Notes: generated by a model not told the origin, from the letters alone. DNA of 36,976 nt from Hyphomicrobiales bacterium (GCA_900470805.1 UCCA01000013.1:1-36976), one strand, 5' to 3'. Numbered from the stretch's first letter, positions 8,523-17,696 are shown. Translations and numbers: made by a program.

Positions 8523-10361
8523 CTATGAAGCTTCACGAAGAAACGTGGACGCGGGTGCAGTGCGCCGACCTTCGCTGTAAAGGTTGAAGCGCGATATCAG
8601 TTCGTTCAACGAAGCAGCCTCCTTGGCGAGGTTATGGCTAGCAGCGGTTGACTGCTCGACCATGGCCGCGTTCTGCTGAGTGCCCTGATCCATGGCGTTG
8701 ACCGCGGTGTTGATCTCCTGGAGGCTCAACGATTGTTCGCGGACCGATTCAACGATCGCGTATACATGCCGATTGATTTCCTGGATTTCCGCGACAATGA
8801 CGTCGAGCGCGGTCCCAGTGTTGTCAACCAGTTCCACGCCGGAGCGCACGTGATCGCTTGACGTCGCAATCAGGGCTTTGATTTCCCTGGCCGCATCGGC
8901 AGATCTCTGAGCGAGTTCACGCACTTCTTGTGCAACGACGGCAAATCCCTTTCCAGCTTCGCCGGCCCGCGCCGCTTCCACTCCAGCATTCAGTGCTAGA
9001 AGATTGGTCTGGAAGGCGATCTCGTCGATGACGCCGATGATGTTGGTAATTTCGCCCGAAGAACGTTCGATCTCCCGCATGGCGACGACCGCCTCACGAA
9101 CGACGGAGCCGGACTTTTCCGCACCTATGCGCGCGCGCGAGACCAAACCGCCGACCTCTTCTGCACGCTTGCTGGAGTCTTTGACGGTCGTGGTGATTTC
9201 CTCGAGCGCGGCGGCCGTTTCTTCAACGGAAGCAGCTTGTTGTTCTGTCCGCCTGGACAGATCGTCCGCCGCGGAGCGGATTTCGTTTGCCCCTGAATCA
9301 ATGCTGCGGGCATTTTGGCCGACCGCTCGGAGGGTTTCACTGAGGGTTGAGACGGAGCTGTTGTAATTGGTTCGTAGACCATCGAGATGCGCCACGAACG
9401 GCACCTCGATCCGGTGCCCGACATCGCCTGCGGACAGCTTTCCTAAAGCCTCGGCCAACTGATCGACGGTGAACTGGATATCGGCATCGTCTCTGGCCTT
9501 TTGCGCCTCGCGTTTTGTTCGGTCGATTTCCGACGCATTGCGTATGGACTCGGCGTCTTGCTCCAGTCGAATGCGCTCCAGTGCATTGTCGCGGAACACT
9601 GAGACTGCCTTTGCCATCTGACCGACTTCATCACGGCGGTCCTGACCTTCTACAAGCGCGGTCGTATCCCCGCCTGCGAGCGATGTCATCCGTTCGCGCA
9701 ATCTGGCGATCGGCATCGTAATCCCGCGCGCCGACACGAATAGAGCGGCGCCGATGCTTGTCGCAAACGCGACCGTCAGGATGGAAAGGGCTATCAGGAT
9801 CGTGGAATTCGTTTGTGCGGTGAGTAAGCTGGCACGGGCATTGATGTTTTTCTTCATCAAGGTGGTCAGATCTCGCATGTCGGCGAGCAACGGCGTGATG
9901 AGAGTGTCGGCTCTTGCGAGTGCGGCTTTCGCGTCGCTATCTCGATTGGCGTGGCCGAGGTTGACGCCCGCATCCGTCTGTTCGATGACCTCCCTTGATC
10001 TGGCGATGAACGAATCGATCGCGGCCGCATCCTGTGGGCGTCCGCCTTTGGACTGTGTCAGTCGACCAACCAAGCTGGTGACGTTTTCCTTGTAGAAGTC
10101 GTTCGCCGTTTTGTAGGCAGGGTCCTCGATATCGTAGGAAAGCGTTTGGTAAGCGGCATAACCCGTGGCTACGAGGCTTCGCGTTGCCGCCACCAAGTCC
10201 ACCTCGGCTTGGTAATCCCTGGCAATGAACTCGGAATAGGTCGAATCGACAGTTTTAAATTTGTCCGACAAAAATAGGGTTGCGCCGATGCCGACCAGAC
10301 AAATTGGAATGATAAGCGATAGTATCTTGGTACGAATACCCGAATTCTTGAGTAACGACAT
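8523..10361 (-). CDS. methyl-accepting chemotaxis protein
   Basis: A 612-residue transmembrane chemoreceptor that signals to CheA/CheW. The first helix is near residues 13-31 (ILSLIIPICLVGIGATLFL). A periplasmic helical-bundle sensor domain of about 155 residues follows. The second helix is near 187-210 (TILIALSILTVAFATSIGAA), then a HAMP domain (RGITMPIARLRERMTSLAGG) and a second HAMP-like stretch. The cytoplasmic signalling domain carries the highly conserved hairpin tip with EIAFQTNLLALNAGVEAARA. No CheR-docking pentapeptide ends the protein. ATG 10361 has an AGAGG site. It separates two halves of the glycosyltransferase region and no other chemotaxis gene lies near. The ligand is unknown; the sensor part is rich in Ala and Asp and has no recognised Cache fold. 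Confidence 0.95.
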   Translation of the reverse strand: MSLLKNSGIRTKILSLIIPICLVGIGATLFLSDKFKTVDSTYSEFIARDYQAEVDLVAATRSLVATGYAAYQTLSYDIEDPAYKTANDFYKENVTSLVGRLTQSKGGRPQDAAAIDSFIARSREVIEQTDAGVNLGHANRDSDAKAALARADTLITPLLADMRDLTTLMKKNINARASLLTAQTNSTILIALSILTVAFATSIGAALFVSARGITMPIARLRERMTSLAGGDTTALVEGQDRRDEVGQMAKAVSVFRDNALERIRLEQDAESIRNASEIDRTKREAQKARDDADIQFTVDQLAEALGKLSAGDVGHRIEVPFVAHLDGLRTNYNSSVSTLSETLRAVGQNARSIDSGANEIRSAADDLSRRTEQQAASVEETAAALEEITTTVKDSSKRAEEVGGLVSRARIGAEKSGSVVREAVVAMREIERSSGEITNIIGVIDEIAFQTNLLALNAGVEAARAGEAGKGFAVVAQEVRELAQRSADAAREIKALIATSSDHVRSGVELVDNTGTALDVIVAEIQEINRHVYAIVESVREQSLSLQEINTAVNAMDQGTQQNAAMVEQSTAASHNLAKEAASLNELISRFNLYSEGRRTAPASTFLREAS

Positions 10362-10631
10362 GTGGCCTCTGATTGGCTATGTCGACGGACGATGCCTTTA
10401 GGCAACACTTCACGCGCCTTCACTATGGACCTTGGATATGTGCAGGTTTGTGAATCGCCGGCGACGCAGAACGCCAGTTTTGCGCTTATGAAGTTGCCTT
10501 TGAAAATTTTCTCGATCGACAGTCGACGTGATGAATAAAACTAAATGTCGACATGGCAGAGATCTTGGCCATCATGGCGGCTTGAGCGGCTTCTACCACT
10601 TGCAAAAAATGCGGCTCAAGGCTGAGAACAC

Positions 10632-10790
10632 ATGAGCAATCTGTCTGTTGAAAATGCGTCGCCATTGGCAGAGCCTGCCGATCTCAACGTCACTTTATGG
10701 CAGTCTCATCTTACCCAGTATCGCGATTTAATCCGGTTGGAGTTTGATTCGAAATCATTCTTTGCTGAAAACAGCTTTCAGCGAATTTGA
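10632..10790 (+). CDS. possible 52-residue small protein, doubtful
   Basis: ATG to TGA open frame with an AAGG about 10 bases upstream of the ATG. The predicted product begins MSNLSVENASPLAEPADLN and ends FFAENSFQRI. Composition is protein-like and acidic, with no membrane segment. I recognise no family. The 3' third coincides with the palindrome at 10746-10793, which argues that the frame may be chance. It could also be the remnant of a longer gene. Confidence 0.25.
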   Translation: MSNLSVENASPLAEPADLNVTLWQSHLTQYRDLIRLEFDSKSFFAENSFQRI

Positions 10791-10793
10791 ATC
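10746..10793 (-). terminator. imperfect 48-base palindrome, possible terminator or operator
   Basis: The core GCTGAAA (10764-10770) and TTTCAGC (10776-10782) pair perfectly around a 5-base loop. Outer arms GATTC (10746-10750) and GAATC (10789-10793) extend it. It lies about 50 bases beyond the stop of the minus-strand glycosyltransferase gene, so it could end that transcript. No T-run follows on that strand. Confidence 0.35.
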
Positions 10794-10841
10794 GAATACG
10801 GCTGATAGGCAATTCCACGGCTGCCGGGAAGGGAGAGTACA

Positions 10842-11795
10842 TTATGGCACTATGATGGGGCGCACCGGGCTCAGAGCAGCCCTCAAGGCGGCACGGTGAC
10901 TTTTACCCCTTATGGATCTGATGGCTTCCCCCGCTACGACGCCTGCTCGGAACAGCGCCCTGGCTGCTGCTCCATTGCGGCTGTTGTAGTCACGAAGCCT
11001 GCTGGTGGTCTGGACCGAATAGAGGAAAGGGCTTGCCTTCGTGTCTCCGCCAATGTGCATGACGCGGGCGCCTGGTTCGTATTCGACGGTAAATCCAGCG
11101 GCGCGCGCCCGACGCATGTAGTCGACTTCTTCGCTGTAGAGGAAGAAGTTTTCATCCCAGTTGCCGACCATCGCACGCGCTTGTGCCGACACCATCAGCG
11201 CTGCACCCGTTGCCCATTCAACCTGTCGTGGCTTTTCGTAATGCCTGAGATCCGCCACAACCTCTCCGGTCTTCAGCAGACCGGATAGTCTTCCGCCGAG
11301 CAGCGCTTCGCTCCAGACGGTCGTTAGGGATGGTTCGCGACGCAGCGACAAGGACCGGCTGCCGTCTTCATTGAGAATCTGCGGAACGACGATGCCGACC
11401 CTCGGATCGCTGAGCCGGTCAGCCATCAGCTTTGCAGCGCCGGGAAAAAGCCTCAGGTCAGCGTTTAATATCAGGATATTCCATTCCGGGGGGATCGCCG
11501 CCGTGGCGGCATTGATTCCCGCAGAGTAGCCACCGTTACGACCGGTCGGGATGACGTGTGGTCGCGCAGGATGTGCTGACGCGAGCGCTATCGAGTTGTC
11601 GCGTGAGTTATTGTCGACAACGATGATCTCTCGCTTGGGAATTCCGGCCAGCCCAGCCTCGAGGGAAGACAACAAACCTGGCAGCACGTCTGCACTGTTG
11701 TACGCGATTGTGATAACAGCGAGCGGAGTGGGCGCGCCGGGGTTATGTTTTTCCCGGATGCCTATCGTCGCATCTTTTCCTCTCATATCTTTCAT
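10842..11795 (-). CDS. glycosyltransferase family 2 (rhamnosyltransferase-like)
   Basis: A 317-residue GT2 enzyme of the WbbL/rhamnosyltransferase type, probably cytoplasmic and membrane-associated. LAVITIAYNSADVLPGLLSSL is the GT2 N-terminal strand, followed by EIIVVDNNSRDNSIALA, then ILNADLRLFPGA with the metal-binding Asp, and the family signature NWDENFFLYSEEVDYMRRAR near residue 220. I chose ATG 11795 because CGAGG lies 6 bases upstream. The longest frame begins at a TTG at 11855 without a ribosome binding site. It is the last gene of a three-gene minus-strand set with 11892 and 12814. Donor sugar dTDP-rhamnose is only a family-level guess. Confidence 0.9.
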   Translation of the reverse strand: MKDMRGKDATIGIREKHNPGAPTPLAVITIAYNSADVLPGLLSSLEAGLAGIPKREIIVVDNNSRDNSIALASAHPARPHVIPTGRNGGYSAGINAATAAIPPEWNILILNADLRLFPGAAKLMADRLSDPRVGIVVPQILNEDGSRSLSLRREPSLTTVWSEALLGGRLSGLLKTGEVVADLRHYEKPRQVEWATGAALMVSAQARAMVGNWDENFFLYSEEVDYMRRARAAGFTVEYEPGARVMHIGGDTKASPFLYSVQTTSRLRDYNSRNGAAARALFRAGVVAGEAIRSIRGKSHRAALRAALSPVRPIIVP

Positions 11796-11891
11796 CATCA
11801 ACCTCGTTTGTAGGCCTAAGGGGTCAAAGGGAAAGCCTCGCGCTTGTTGCTTCAAGTGAGCGTGGGCTGACTTTGGGTATGTAAGTGCCGG

Positions 11892-12809
11892 TCACTTATG
11901 GGTATTTGCCACATTCTTGCTACGCCTCGGTGCAGCGTGCAATTTTTGGACGAGGCGCGCATAAAAATGTTTTGCCTTATCAAGCCCCTGCAATCCGAAT
12001 ATTGCAAAGACGGCCCGTTTGCATGCTCCTCGAAGGCCCTCCCGAACAAGACGCTTGGGTCGCTGGACCATCAGGTCTTTCGCCAATTCCCTAAGTCCCG
12101 GCTCGTTGACGTCGTCAAGCATACCCGTAAAGAGCTTCCGATGGTTTGTAGGCGAGCATAACGTGCCCTGAACCCTGTTGCTTACATTCTCACCGTGGAT
12201 GACTTGCAGCCATGCCGGCGCGCCGTAGACAATTTCTTCTTGCATTTCGAGACCGAGGCGATTGTGATAAGCCGCCCAGCAGGTTACCGGGTCAGCTCCG
12301 TTTTCCCTCACCGAGCAAAAGGCATTACGCAGGTCCCTTCGGAGAAAGGTCTTGCCGTTGCTCTTGATGATGCCGTTTGCAAGATAGAGCGCCGTCCGTG
12401 GCTGACGACAAGTTACCTGCTGCAGTCGTGCGATGAAATCGTTCGCCAAACCATCGTCATTGTCGAGATTGGTGGTTATCAGAGGCAAGGTTGGTTGTTC
12501 GACAATACTGTGGATGTCGGAAATGAGTTGCGTTCTGCTGACGGACGCTCGAAATATCGGAACGATGAAGCCTGACTGCTTCCATTGTTCGATGTGATCC
12601 ATCAGCCAGGCCGGGCTCTCCGGATCGAAATAGATGATCCATCGAAAATTCTTGCAACTCTGAGCCTTCACTGACGGCAGGCAGTATGTATTGAACAGTT
12701 CCACACGGTTTCGCAACCATCCCTCTTTGGCGCGCACGATGCTCTCATGGCCGAATGATGGCAGATTGAAACGCGTGAGGATGATGTGATTGAGGTTGGT
12801 GGTGGTCAT
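11892..12809 (-). CDS. putative rhamnosyltransferase (PF11316-like)
   Basis: A 305-residue protein resembling the putative rhamnosyltransferase family (Rhamno_transf). Typical features are the start NHIILTRFNLPS, a segment WLRNRVELFNTYCLPSVKAQ, then FRWIIYFDPESPAWL and the acidic pair ITTNLDNDDGLANDFIARLQ that would bind the nucleotide-sugar metal. The C-terminal ~60 residues are basic. I chose ATG 12809, which lies 4 bases after the stop of the upstream gene. An ATG at 12827 would overlap that gene by 14 bases and is also possible. It lies between two other glycosyltransferase genes in one direction and presumably acts on the same glycan. Activity is inferred from family likeness only. Confidence 0.82.
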   Translation of the reverse strand: MTTTNLNHIILTRFNLPSFGHESIVRAKEGWLRNRVELFNTYCLPSVKAQSCKNFRWIIYFDPESPAWLMDHIEQWKQSGFIVPIFRASVSRTQLISDIHSIVEQPTLPLITTNLDNDDGLANDFIARLQQVTCRQPRTALYLANGIIKSNGKTFLRRDLRNAFCSVRENGADPVTCWAAYHNRLGLEMQEEIVYGAPAWLQVIHGENVSNRVQGTLCSPTNHRKLFTGMLDDVNEPGLRELAKDLMVQRPKRLVREGLRGACKRAVFAIFGLQGLDKAKHFYARLVQKLHAAPRRSKNVANTHK

Positions 12810-12813
12810 TGTT

Positions 12814-14019
12814 TCACTCAGGCCCATGTTGTGGTCCAGCGCGGTCGGTTCTCACCCAGTTCGGGTCAGCGGAAAGCAGCGTTCGCGGATAGCGCGTCAT
12901 CTTTGTGACGGCGTAGACCGGTAACCGCGCGAGTTTCGCCGCCGGCAGGATCGATCGACCATGGGCCATCCAGCAAACGGCTATCGCTACGGTGAAAAGG
13001 ATCGCACTCGCGCCAGCAATTGCCAACGGCAGGAAATTCAAACCCAGAAGCCCAGCGGCGCCCGTCAGAATCATCACACACAGCACGAGTGTTCCGAGCA
13101 GCGTGAGTGGGGGCACCATAATGTCGAGCAGCAGGATAAGATAATCGAGATTCCGCCAGCTGCGCGGTTGCGCCAGCGCAGTCAGGGCAAAGCGCATCAT
13201 GGCGATATGCCCGCCTTCCCAGCGGCGGCGTTGGGTTTCGGCGCCCTGTTGAGATTGGGGAAAATAACTTGTGACCTTTGCCCTTTCGCAGAAGCGCGGC
13301 GCATGTCCCGTCTTGGTCAGATCAATCGCGAATTTCATATCCTCGACCTGATGCCCGGTCGCAAGATCGAAGTTTTGCAACAGCGACCAAGGAAGAGCCA
13401 TCCCGGTGCCTGTAAGCAGGCAGGGGAAGCCCAACCTTTTCAATCCGAGCGGTCGAATTTTGTTTTTGATCAGGAATGCAAACTCCGCAACCGCGATATT
13501 GACGCTTGAGCGGGCGGGCGCGATCTGCAGGTTGAGCGCCTGAATTGGTCTTCCCGTGGCCACAACGTCGGCGGCGAGGCTGTCCAATGTTCCTGCGGCG
13601 ATCTTGCAGTCCGCGTCAACGAAGACGACGATCTCCGTCGGCGCAAGACGCAGATATTCAATGCCGGCTGCAAGTGCGAAACCTTTGCCACGACGTTGCG
13701 CGTCATGGCGTTCGACGACCTCGGCACCCTCGCCGCGAGCGATCTCAGCGGTTCGGTCATCGCAATTATCTGCAACCACCACTACCCGATCTCCGGCCCG
13801 CGCTTCTCCGCGAATGCTACGAAGCGTCTCTGCAATGCCGAGGGCTTCGTTATGAGCAGGGATTAGTACGGAGACCGGCGGACGCTGGTTTGTATTTGCC
13901 GTTGGCTTTCTCCGTGCCGGCCAGCTTCCCGCCATGCATTCGGCGGCAAAGATAATGACCGGGAAGGCCACGACCGCGCCCATCATTGTCACTGCGGCAG
14001 TAGCCAATGCGTAGATCAA
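12814..14019 (-). CDS. membrane-bound glycosyltransferase family 2 with QxxRW motif
   Basis: A ~401-residue integral membrane GT2. One N-terminal helix (AVVAFPVIIFAAE) precedes the catalytic domain: PVSVLIPAHNEALGIAETL, VVVADNCDDRTAEIA, FVDADCKIAAGTLDSL (DxD), a GTGMALPW acceptor loop, and QRRRWEGGH, the QxxRW motif of cellulose-synthase-like enzymes. Two or more C-terminal helices follow (VPPLTLLGTLVLCVMILTG, AIAGASAILFTVAIAVCW). The longest frame begins at a TTG at 14070 with no ribosome binding site. TTG 14019 is preceded at 8 bases by GAGGGG, so I take it as the start. First gene of the minus-strand three-gene set. It may be processive or prime the glycan; this cannot be decided here. Confidence 0.88.
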   Translation of the reverse strand: MIYALATAAVTMMGAVVAFPVIIFAAECMAGSWPARRKPTANTNQRPPVSVLIPAHNEALGIAETLRSIRGEARAGDRVVVVADNCDDRTAEIARGEGAEVVERHDAQRRGKGFALAAGIEYLRLAPTEIVVFVDADCKIAAGTLDSLAADVVATGRPIQALNLQIAPARSSVNIAVAEFAFLIKNKIRPLGLKRLGFPCLLTGTGMALPWSLLQNFDLATGHQVEDMKFAIDLTKTGHAPRFCERAKVTSYFPQSQQGAETQRRRWEGGHIAMMRFALTALAQPRSWRNLDYLILLLDIMVPPLTLLGTLVLCVMILTGAAGLLGLNFLPLAIAGASAILFTVAIAVCWMAHGRSILPAAKLARLPVYAVTKMTRYPRTLLSADPNWVRTDRAGPQHGPE

Positions 14020-14282
14020 AAGTAATTCCCCTCGGAAAATCGAATGAAATACATTTTCAAGCAATGCCAAGTAAAAGTATATCGGTTTCCATTAGTAATA
14101 CGTAGATACTTCGGATGAGCGCGGTGGTGTTGTAGTGGGCGCCGTACGCCGAATTGCTGATTTCCGACCAATTGCGGGACGGATGCAATCATTTACTCTG
14201 ATGAATATGGAAAAGTATTCACTTGCTGCCCAGTAACGGCGAAGCGGCGACAGCGCTAGCTTTTGCCTATAGGAAAAACCAC

Positions 14283-15074
14283 ATGCCGGCATTGGAAATA
14301 CCCCCGGCTCGCGCCGCCCCTGTTGGCCAGACACGCCATTATTTCCTTGGTGCGCCTTTCGATGACATTGCGCAGGAGGCGGCCGTCGATATGGTGCGAG
14401 GCAGCGAAGACCAGTGGAAGTTTCGCTATGTCGTGACACCGAATGTGGATCACGTCGTTCGGCTGAATGGCGACAGACTACTGGCGCCTTATTACGATGA
14501 CGCCTGGATGTCGCTCTGCGATAGCAAGCCGATCTCGACCCTGTCGCATGCGGTATCGCTGGACCTGCCACTTGTCACCGGTTCTGATTTGACGGCACGC
14601 CTGTTCAAGACGGTGATCAAGCCGGGCGACCGGATTGCGCTGATCGCAGCCAATGACGAGATCGCCCGTGATATGGCTGCAGCCTTTCCCGAGGTTGCTT
14701 TCAGGAGTTTCGTTCCGCCGAAGAACGTTCTGGGTGATCCGACGGGTCTGCAGGCTTGCGTCGATTTTGCGGCTGCGGAGCCGGCGCGTTTCCTATTCAT
14801 TGCTATTGGATCGCCGCAGTCTGAGAAGATCGCACACGAGTTAGCGCAGCGACCTGACGCGTGTGGTGTTGGACTGTGCATCGGCGCCTCGCTGGAATTT
14901 CTGCTTGGTGCCAAGAAACGTGCGCCGATGTGGATGCGGAAGCTCGGATTGGAGTGGGTCCACCGCCTTGCGTCGGATCCCAAAAGACTTTGGCGGCGAT
15001 ATTTGTTTGCGGTGGTGCCGCTGCTGCGGCTGTTTGCCCGAGAACTTGCGAGCCGCCTTCAGCGTACGGCGTAA
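14283..15074 (+). CDS. WecG/TagA/CpsF-family glycosyltransferase (GT26)
   Basis: A 263-residue GT26 enzyme that transfers a sugar (in known members a ManNAc-, ManNAcA- or glucose-type residue) to a polyprenol-linked intermediate. Signatures are YVVTPNVDHVVRLN, YYDDAWMSLCDSKPIS, VTGSDLTARLF, the central ADP/UDP-binding strand DRIALIAANDEI, FLFIAIGSPQSEKIAH, and the C-terminal WMRKLGLEWVHRLASDPKRL typical of the family. ATG 14283 has AGGA at 8 bases. A TTG at 14223 would add 20 residues and lacks a site. It diverges from the minus-strand glycosyltransferase set, so a shared promoter region lies at 14020-14282. It is cytoplasmic and peripheral to the membrane. Confidence 0.93.
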   Translation: MPALEIPPARAAPVGQTRHYFLGAPFDDIAQEAAVDMVRGSEDQWKFRYVVTPNVDHVVRLNGDRLLAPYYDDAWMSLCDSKPISTLSHAVSLDLPLVTGSDLTARLFKTVIKPGDRIALIAANDEIARDMAAAFPEVAFRSFVPPKNVLGDPTGLQACVDFAAAEPARFLFIAIGSPQSEKIAHELAQRPDACGVGLCIGASLEFLLGAKKRAPMWMRKLGLEWVHRLASDPKRLWRRYLFAVVPLLRLFARELASRLQRTA

Positions 15075-15128
15075 CGATTTCTCATCCGACACCGCGGGCG
15101 CTCTTGAAGCTATATCCTTCAATTCAGA

Positions 15129-15153
15129 ACCGAAGTGGTTGAGCCGCTTCGGT
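15129..15153. terminator. hairpin between convergent genes
   Basis: ACCGAAG (15129-15135) pairs with CTTCGGT (15147-15153) around an 11-base loop. It lies between the ends of the plus-strand GT26 gene and the minus-strand TonB receptor gene, so it may serve both. No T-run is seen. Confidence 0.4.
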
Positions 15154-15194
15154 CCACATATGTGATTGCTATCGTGGGCCGGAACCGCGCGCGC

Positions 15195-17696
15195 TCAAAA
15201 GCGCCGGCTAAGCGATATCTTGAAATTGCGTCCTGGCATCGCCGAAATGCCGTCGCTGAGATAGGGCAAGTATTTCTTGTCGAAGATGTTGTCGAGCGCG
15301 ACATGCAGCTCGGTATCCTGCATCAATCCCTGTTTCGGCGTCCAGTCCAGGAAGATTCCGTGGACGGCGTAGCCGGCGCTTGGTTCGCGAGCGTAAAGAG
15401 TGCCTTTGTCCTGCTTATAAGGCGTGCGTTCCTGAGCGCCGACGATTGTTCCTGTCCAGCCAAAGGAAACGGCTTGTTCCGGAAGCTTCATGCCAAGCGT
15501 CGCGAGCACGGTTGTCGGCGCCAGATCATTCACATAGGTTTCGGTGTAGAAGATGTTGTTGACGGCGCCGTGCCGCTTGCCGTTCATCCAGGACAAGCCG
15601 AGGTCGGCGAACATTTTTTCAGTCTCGTAGTGGGCCTGAACCTCTATCCCGCGCGTGTAGTAGGAAGGTGTGTTCCAGTAGAAGGGCACTGGACCCACCG
15701 CGCCCATGCCGCTCAGATTGGCGGTGCCAAAGCGGCGCGTAACCGGATTGGTCACATGGTTGTTGAACACCGAGAGCCGCGTAGACAGCGAATCGCCAAA
15801 CAAGAACACGTCGTCAAAACCGACGTCCACGCCGAGATTGAGGGTGTTGTTCCGCTCGAGACCAAGGCCGCGGCTGGTGGCAGCGGCCGTGGTTGAGACA
15901 CTCTGGTTCGAGTAGATCTCGTCGATGTTCGGTGCCCGCATCGCATAAGCCCAGTCTGCGAAAAACCGGACATCCGGCGTCGCCTGCCATTCCAGGCTTA
16001 TCGCAGGGGTAAAGCCCTTGTGGGTAACGGCAGAAAAGTCATGACCGGCTGCAGGGTCGTTGTATCGAGGCGCGGCATTCGGGATACCTTCCGACCGGAC
16101 ATAGTCGAAACGTAAACCCGGTGTCACCTTCAGCGTATCCGTCAGGCTGATGGTGTCGCGAACGAAGGCCGACGCCGTGTCCTGCGTCCCCTCAGGCATG
16201 ATCCACGGCGCATAGTAGCCGAAATTGTAATCTGCCGACTTGGCGTGAGCGAGATCGAACATCATCACGTCGCGCTTGTGGGCGTTGTACTGCAGACCGT
16301 AGTTCAGCTTGTGATCAAGACCGCCCATGGTGAAGTTTGAAGTGTTTTCCGCCTCGAACCTCAGGTCGGAATAGGTAGCATCATTCTCCACGCCGCCGAG
16401 AGAAGCGGAGGGGATGGTACCATAGTGCGTGCGGGTTGCGTGCTGCCCCGTCGATGAATAGCTAGCCATGAAGCGGGCGTTCACCAGGTCGCTGTCGCCG
16501 GTGTATTTGTATTCGAAGGTCGAGGTAAGGTCTGTCAGTTCTCGCCACGCCAATCGCCGGGCGGCGGCCTCGTTGTAGCCGTAGTTCTTTATGTCGTTGG
16601 CGTTGATATCAAGCTGGCCGCGAATAGCAGCGATCGGTCCCCAATTGTTGCTTCGGCCGTAAATCACCGAGGTGTTGATTTCGTTGCCGTCGAATTCGGC
16701 GCCGGCCTTCATCATGCCGGAGGCGAGCTTCGAGTCCGAGAACGCGTAGACTTCTCCACCCCCGATGCGCATGTCGTCGCCCTTGCGCCACGTCAGCGAG
16801 AGCAGGCCATTGTAGGTGATCGGCGTGCCGAAGTCCGACTGGCCGTATATGGCGCCGCTTTCGAGCAGTTCCTTGTTGGCGGACTGGTATCCGGTCTTGC
16901 CCCAGGCGCCCCAGCTCTGGCCCGGCTTCAGCATGTCGGCCGCGTCCTTGCTCTCCATCAGGATGGTGCCGCCGAAGCCGCCATTGCCGTAGCGCACCGA
17001 TGTCGCGCCTTTCTGGATTTCGACGCGCTTCAGCAGTTCCGGCTCGACGAAAATCGTGCCCTGATCGTATCGCTCGAAATTCTTCGGCGCCCCGTCCAGC
17101 AGGATACGCGTGTCCGACTGCCGGGAAAATCCGCGGATCGAGATGGTCTGGCCTTGCAGGCGCACGCCGCCGCCCATCGATACGCCGGGCGCTCTCTTCA
17201 CCAGTTCGGGAATGCTCTGGGCTTGCGCGTGTTCGATCGCTTCCGATCCGATAACGGCGACGTTGGGCGCGTTGTCGCCATAGTAGCGATTGCCTTTGAC
17301 GACGATCTTGGAGAGATAGGTCGTGTCGCCGCTGTCCGCCTCTGCCAAGGTTCCGGGCTTGCTGAGCGTAACCATCGACGAGCCGCTGTAGCGATAGGTG
17401 ATGCCGGTGCCAGCGAGCAAAGCCGATAGCGCAGCATCGGGGGTCAGACGACCTGATACGCCGGCTGTTCTCACGCCTTGTGTGACAGATGCGTCGAAGA
17501 CGACCTGCAGCCGCGTCTGCGCCGACAGCGCGTTCAGCGCACTGGTCAGGCTGCCGCCGGGAAGATTGACCTGCATCGCTGCGGCCTGCTGGCCATGCGC
17601 GGAGCCTGTTGTCATTGCGGTTGTTGTGCCGGCGAGAAGTGCCGAAAGCAGAAGAAGCAGCGGGCGGGTGCCGCCGGTATGCGATGAATGCGTCAT
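15195..17696 (-). CDS. TonB-dependent receptor with STN signalling domain (iron/haem-type transducer)
   Basis: An 833-residue outer-membrane receptor. A signal peptide ends near AHG|QQ. Then comes an STN domain, about 38-110 (LTSALNALSAQTRLQVVFDA), as in FecA- and HasR-type transducers that signal to an anti-sigma factor. A TonB-box-like LSKIVVKG, the plug (VIGSEAIEHAQ, ISIRGFSRQSDTRILLDGAP), and a 22-strand barrel ending in Phe follow. The barrel resembles the haem/haemoglobin receptor families: YAMRAPNIDEIY looks like their FRAP box and NNTLNLG like the NPNL box. The conserved His normally between these boxes is not visible, so haem is only a guess. GGGGA precedes the ATG. FecR and sigma genes follow upstream in the same direction. 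Confidence 0.92.
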   Translation of the reverse strand: MTHSSHTGGTRPLLLLLSALLAGTTTAMTTGSAHGQQAAAMQVNLPGGSLTSALNALSAQTRLQVVFDASVTQGVRTAGVSGRLTPDAALSALLAGTGITYRYSGSSMVTLSKPGTLAEADSGDTTYLSKIVVKGNRYYGDNAPNVAVIGSEAIEHAQAQSIPELVKRAPGVSMGGGVRLQGQTISIRGFSRQSDTRILLDGAPKNFERYDQGTIFVEPELLKRVEIQKGATSVRYGNGGFGGTILMESKDAADMLKPGQSWGAWGKTGYQSANKELLESGAIYGQSDFGTPITYNGLLSLTWRKGDDMRIGGGEVYAFSDSKLASGMMKAGAEFDGNEINTSVIYGRSNNWGPIAAIRGQLDINANDIKNYGYNEAAARRLAWRELTDLTSTFEYKYTGDSDLVNARFMASYSSTGQHATRTHYGTIPSASLGGVENDATYSDLRFEAENTSNFTMGGLDHKLNYGLQYNAHKRDVMMFDLAHAKSADYNFGYYAPWIMPEGTQDTASAFVRDTISLTDTLKVTPGLRFDYVRSEGIPNAAPRYNDPAAGHDFSAVTHKGFTPAISLEWQATPDVRFFADWAYAMRAPNIDEIYSNQSVSTTAAATSRGLGLERNNTLNLGVDVGFDDVFLFGDSLSTRLSVFNNHVTNPVTRRFGTANLSGMGAVGPVPFYWNTPSYYTRGIEVQAHYETEKMFADLGLSWMNGKRHGAVNNIFYTETYVNDLAPTTVLATLGMKLPEQAVSFGWTGTIVGAQERTPYKQDKGTLYAREPSAGYAVHGIFLDWTPKQGLMQDTELHVALDNIFDKKYLPYLSDGISAMPGRNFKISLSRRF

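Larger units (their letters stand above)
10362..10841. other. 480-base intergenic stretch between chemoreceptor and glycosyltransferase
   Basis: It is more AT-rich than its neighbours. It should contain the promoter of the chemoreceptor gene (read leftwards) and the end of the glycosyltransferase transcript. Two things stand out: a 52-codon open frame at 10632-10790 and an imperfect palindrome at 10746-10793, described separately. Several GTCGAC sites occur near 10380, 10520 and 10545; their meaning is unclear. Confidence 0.5.
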
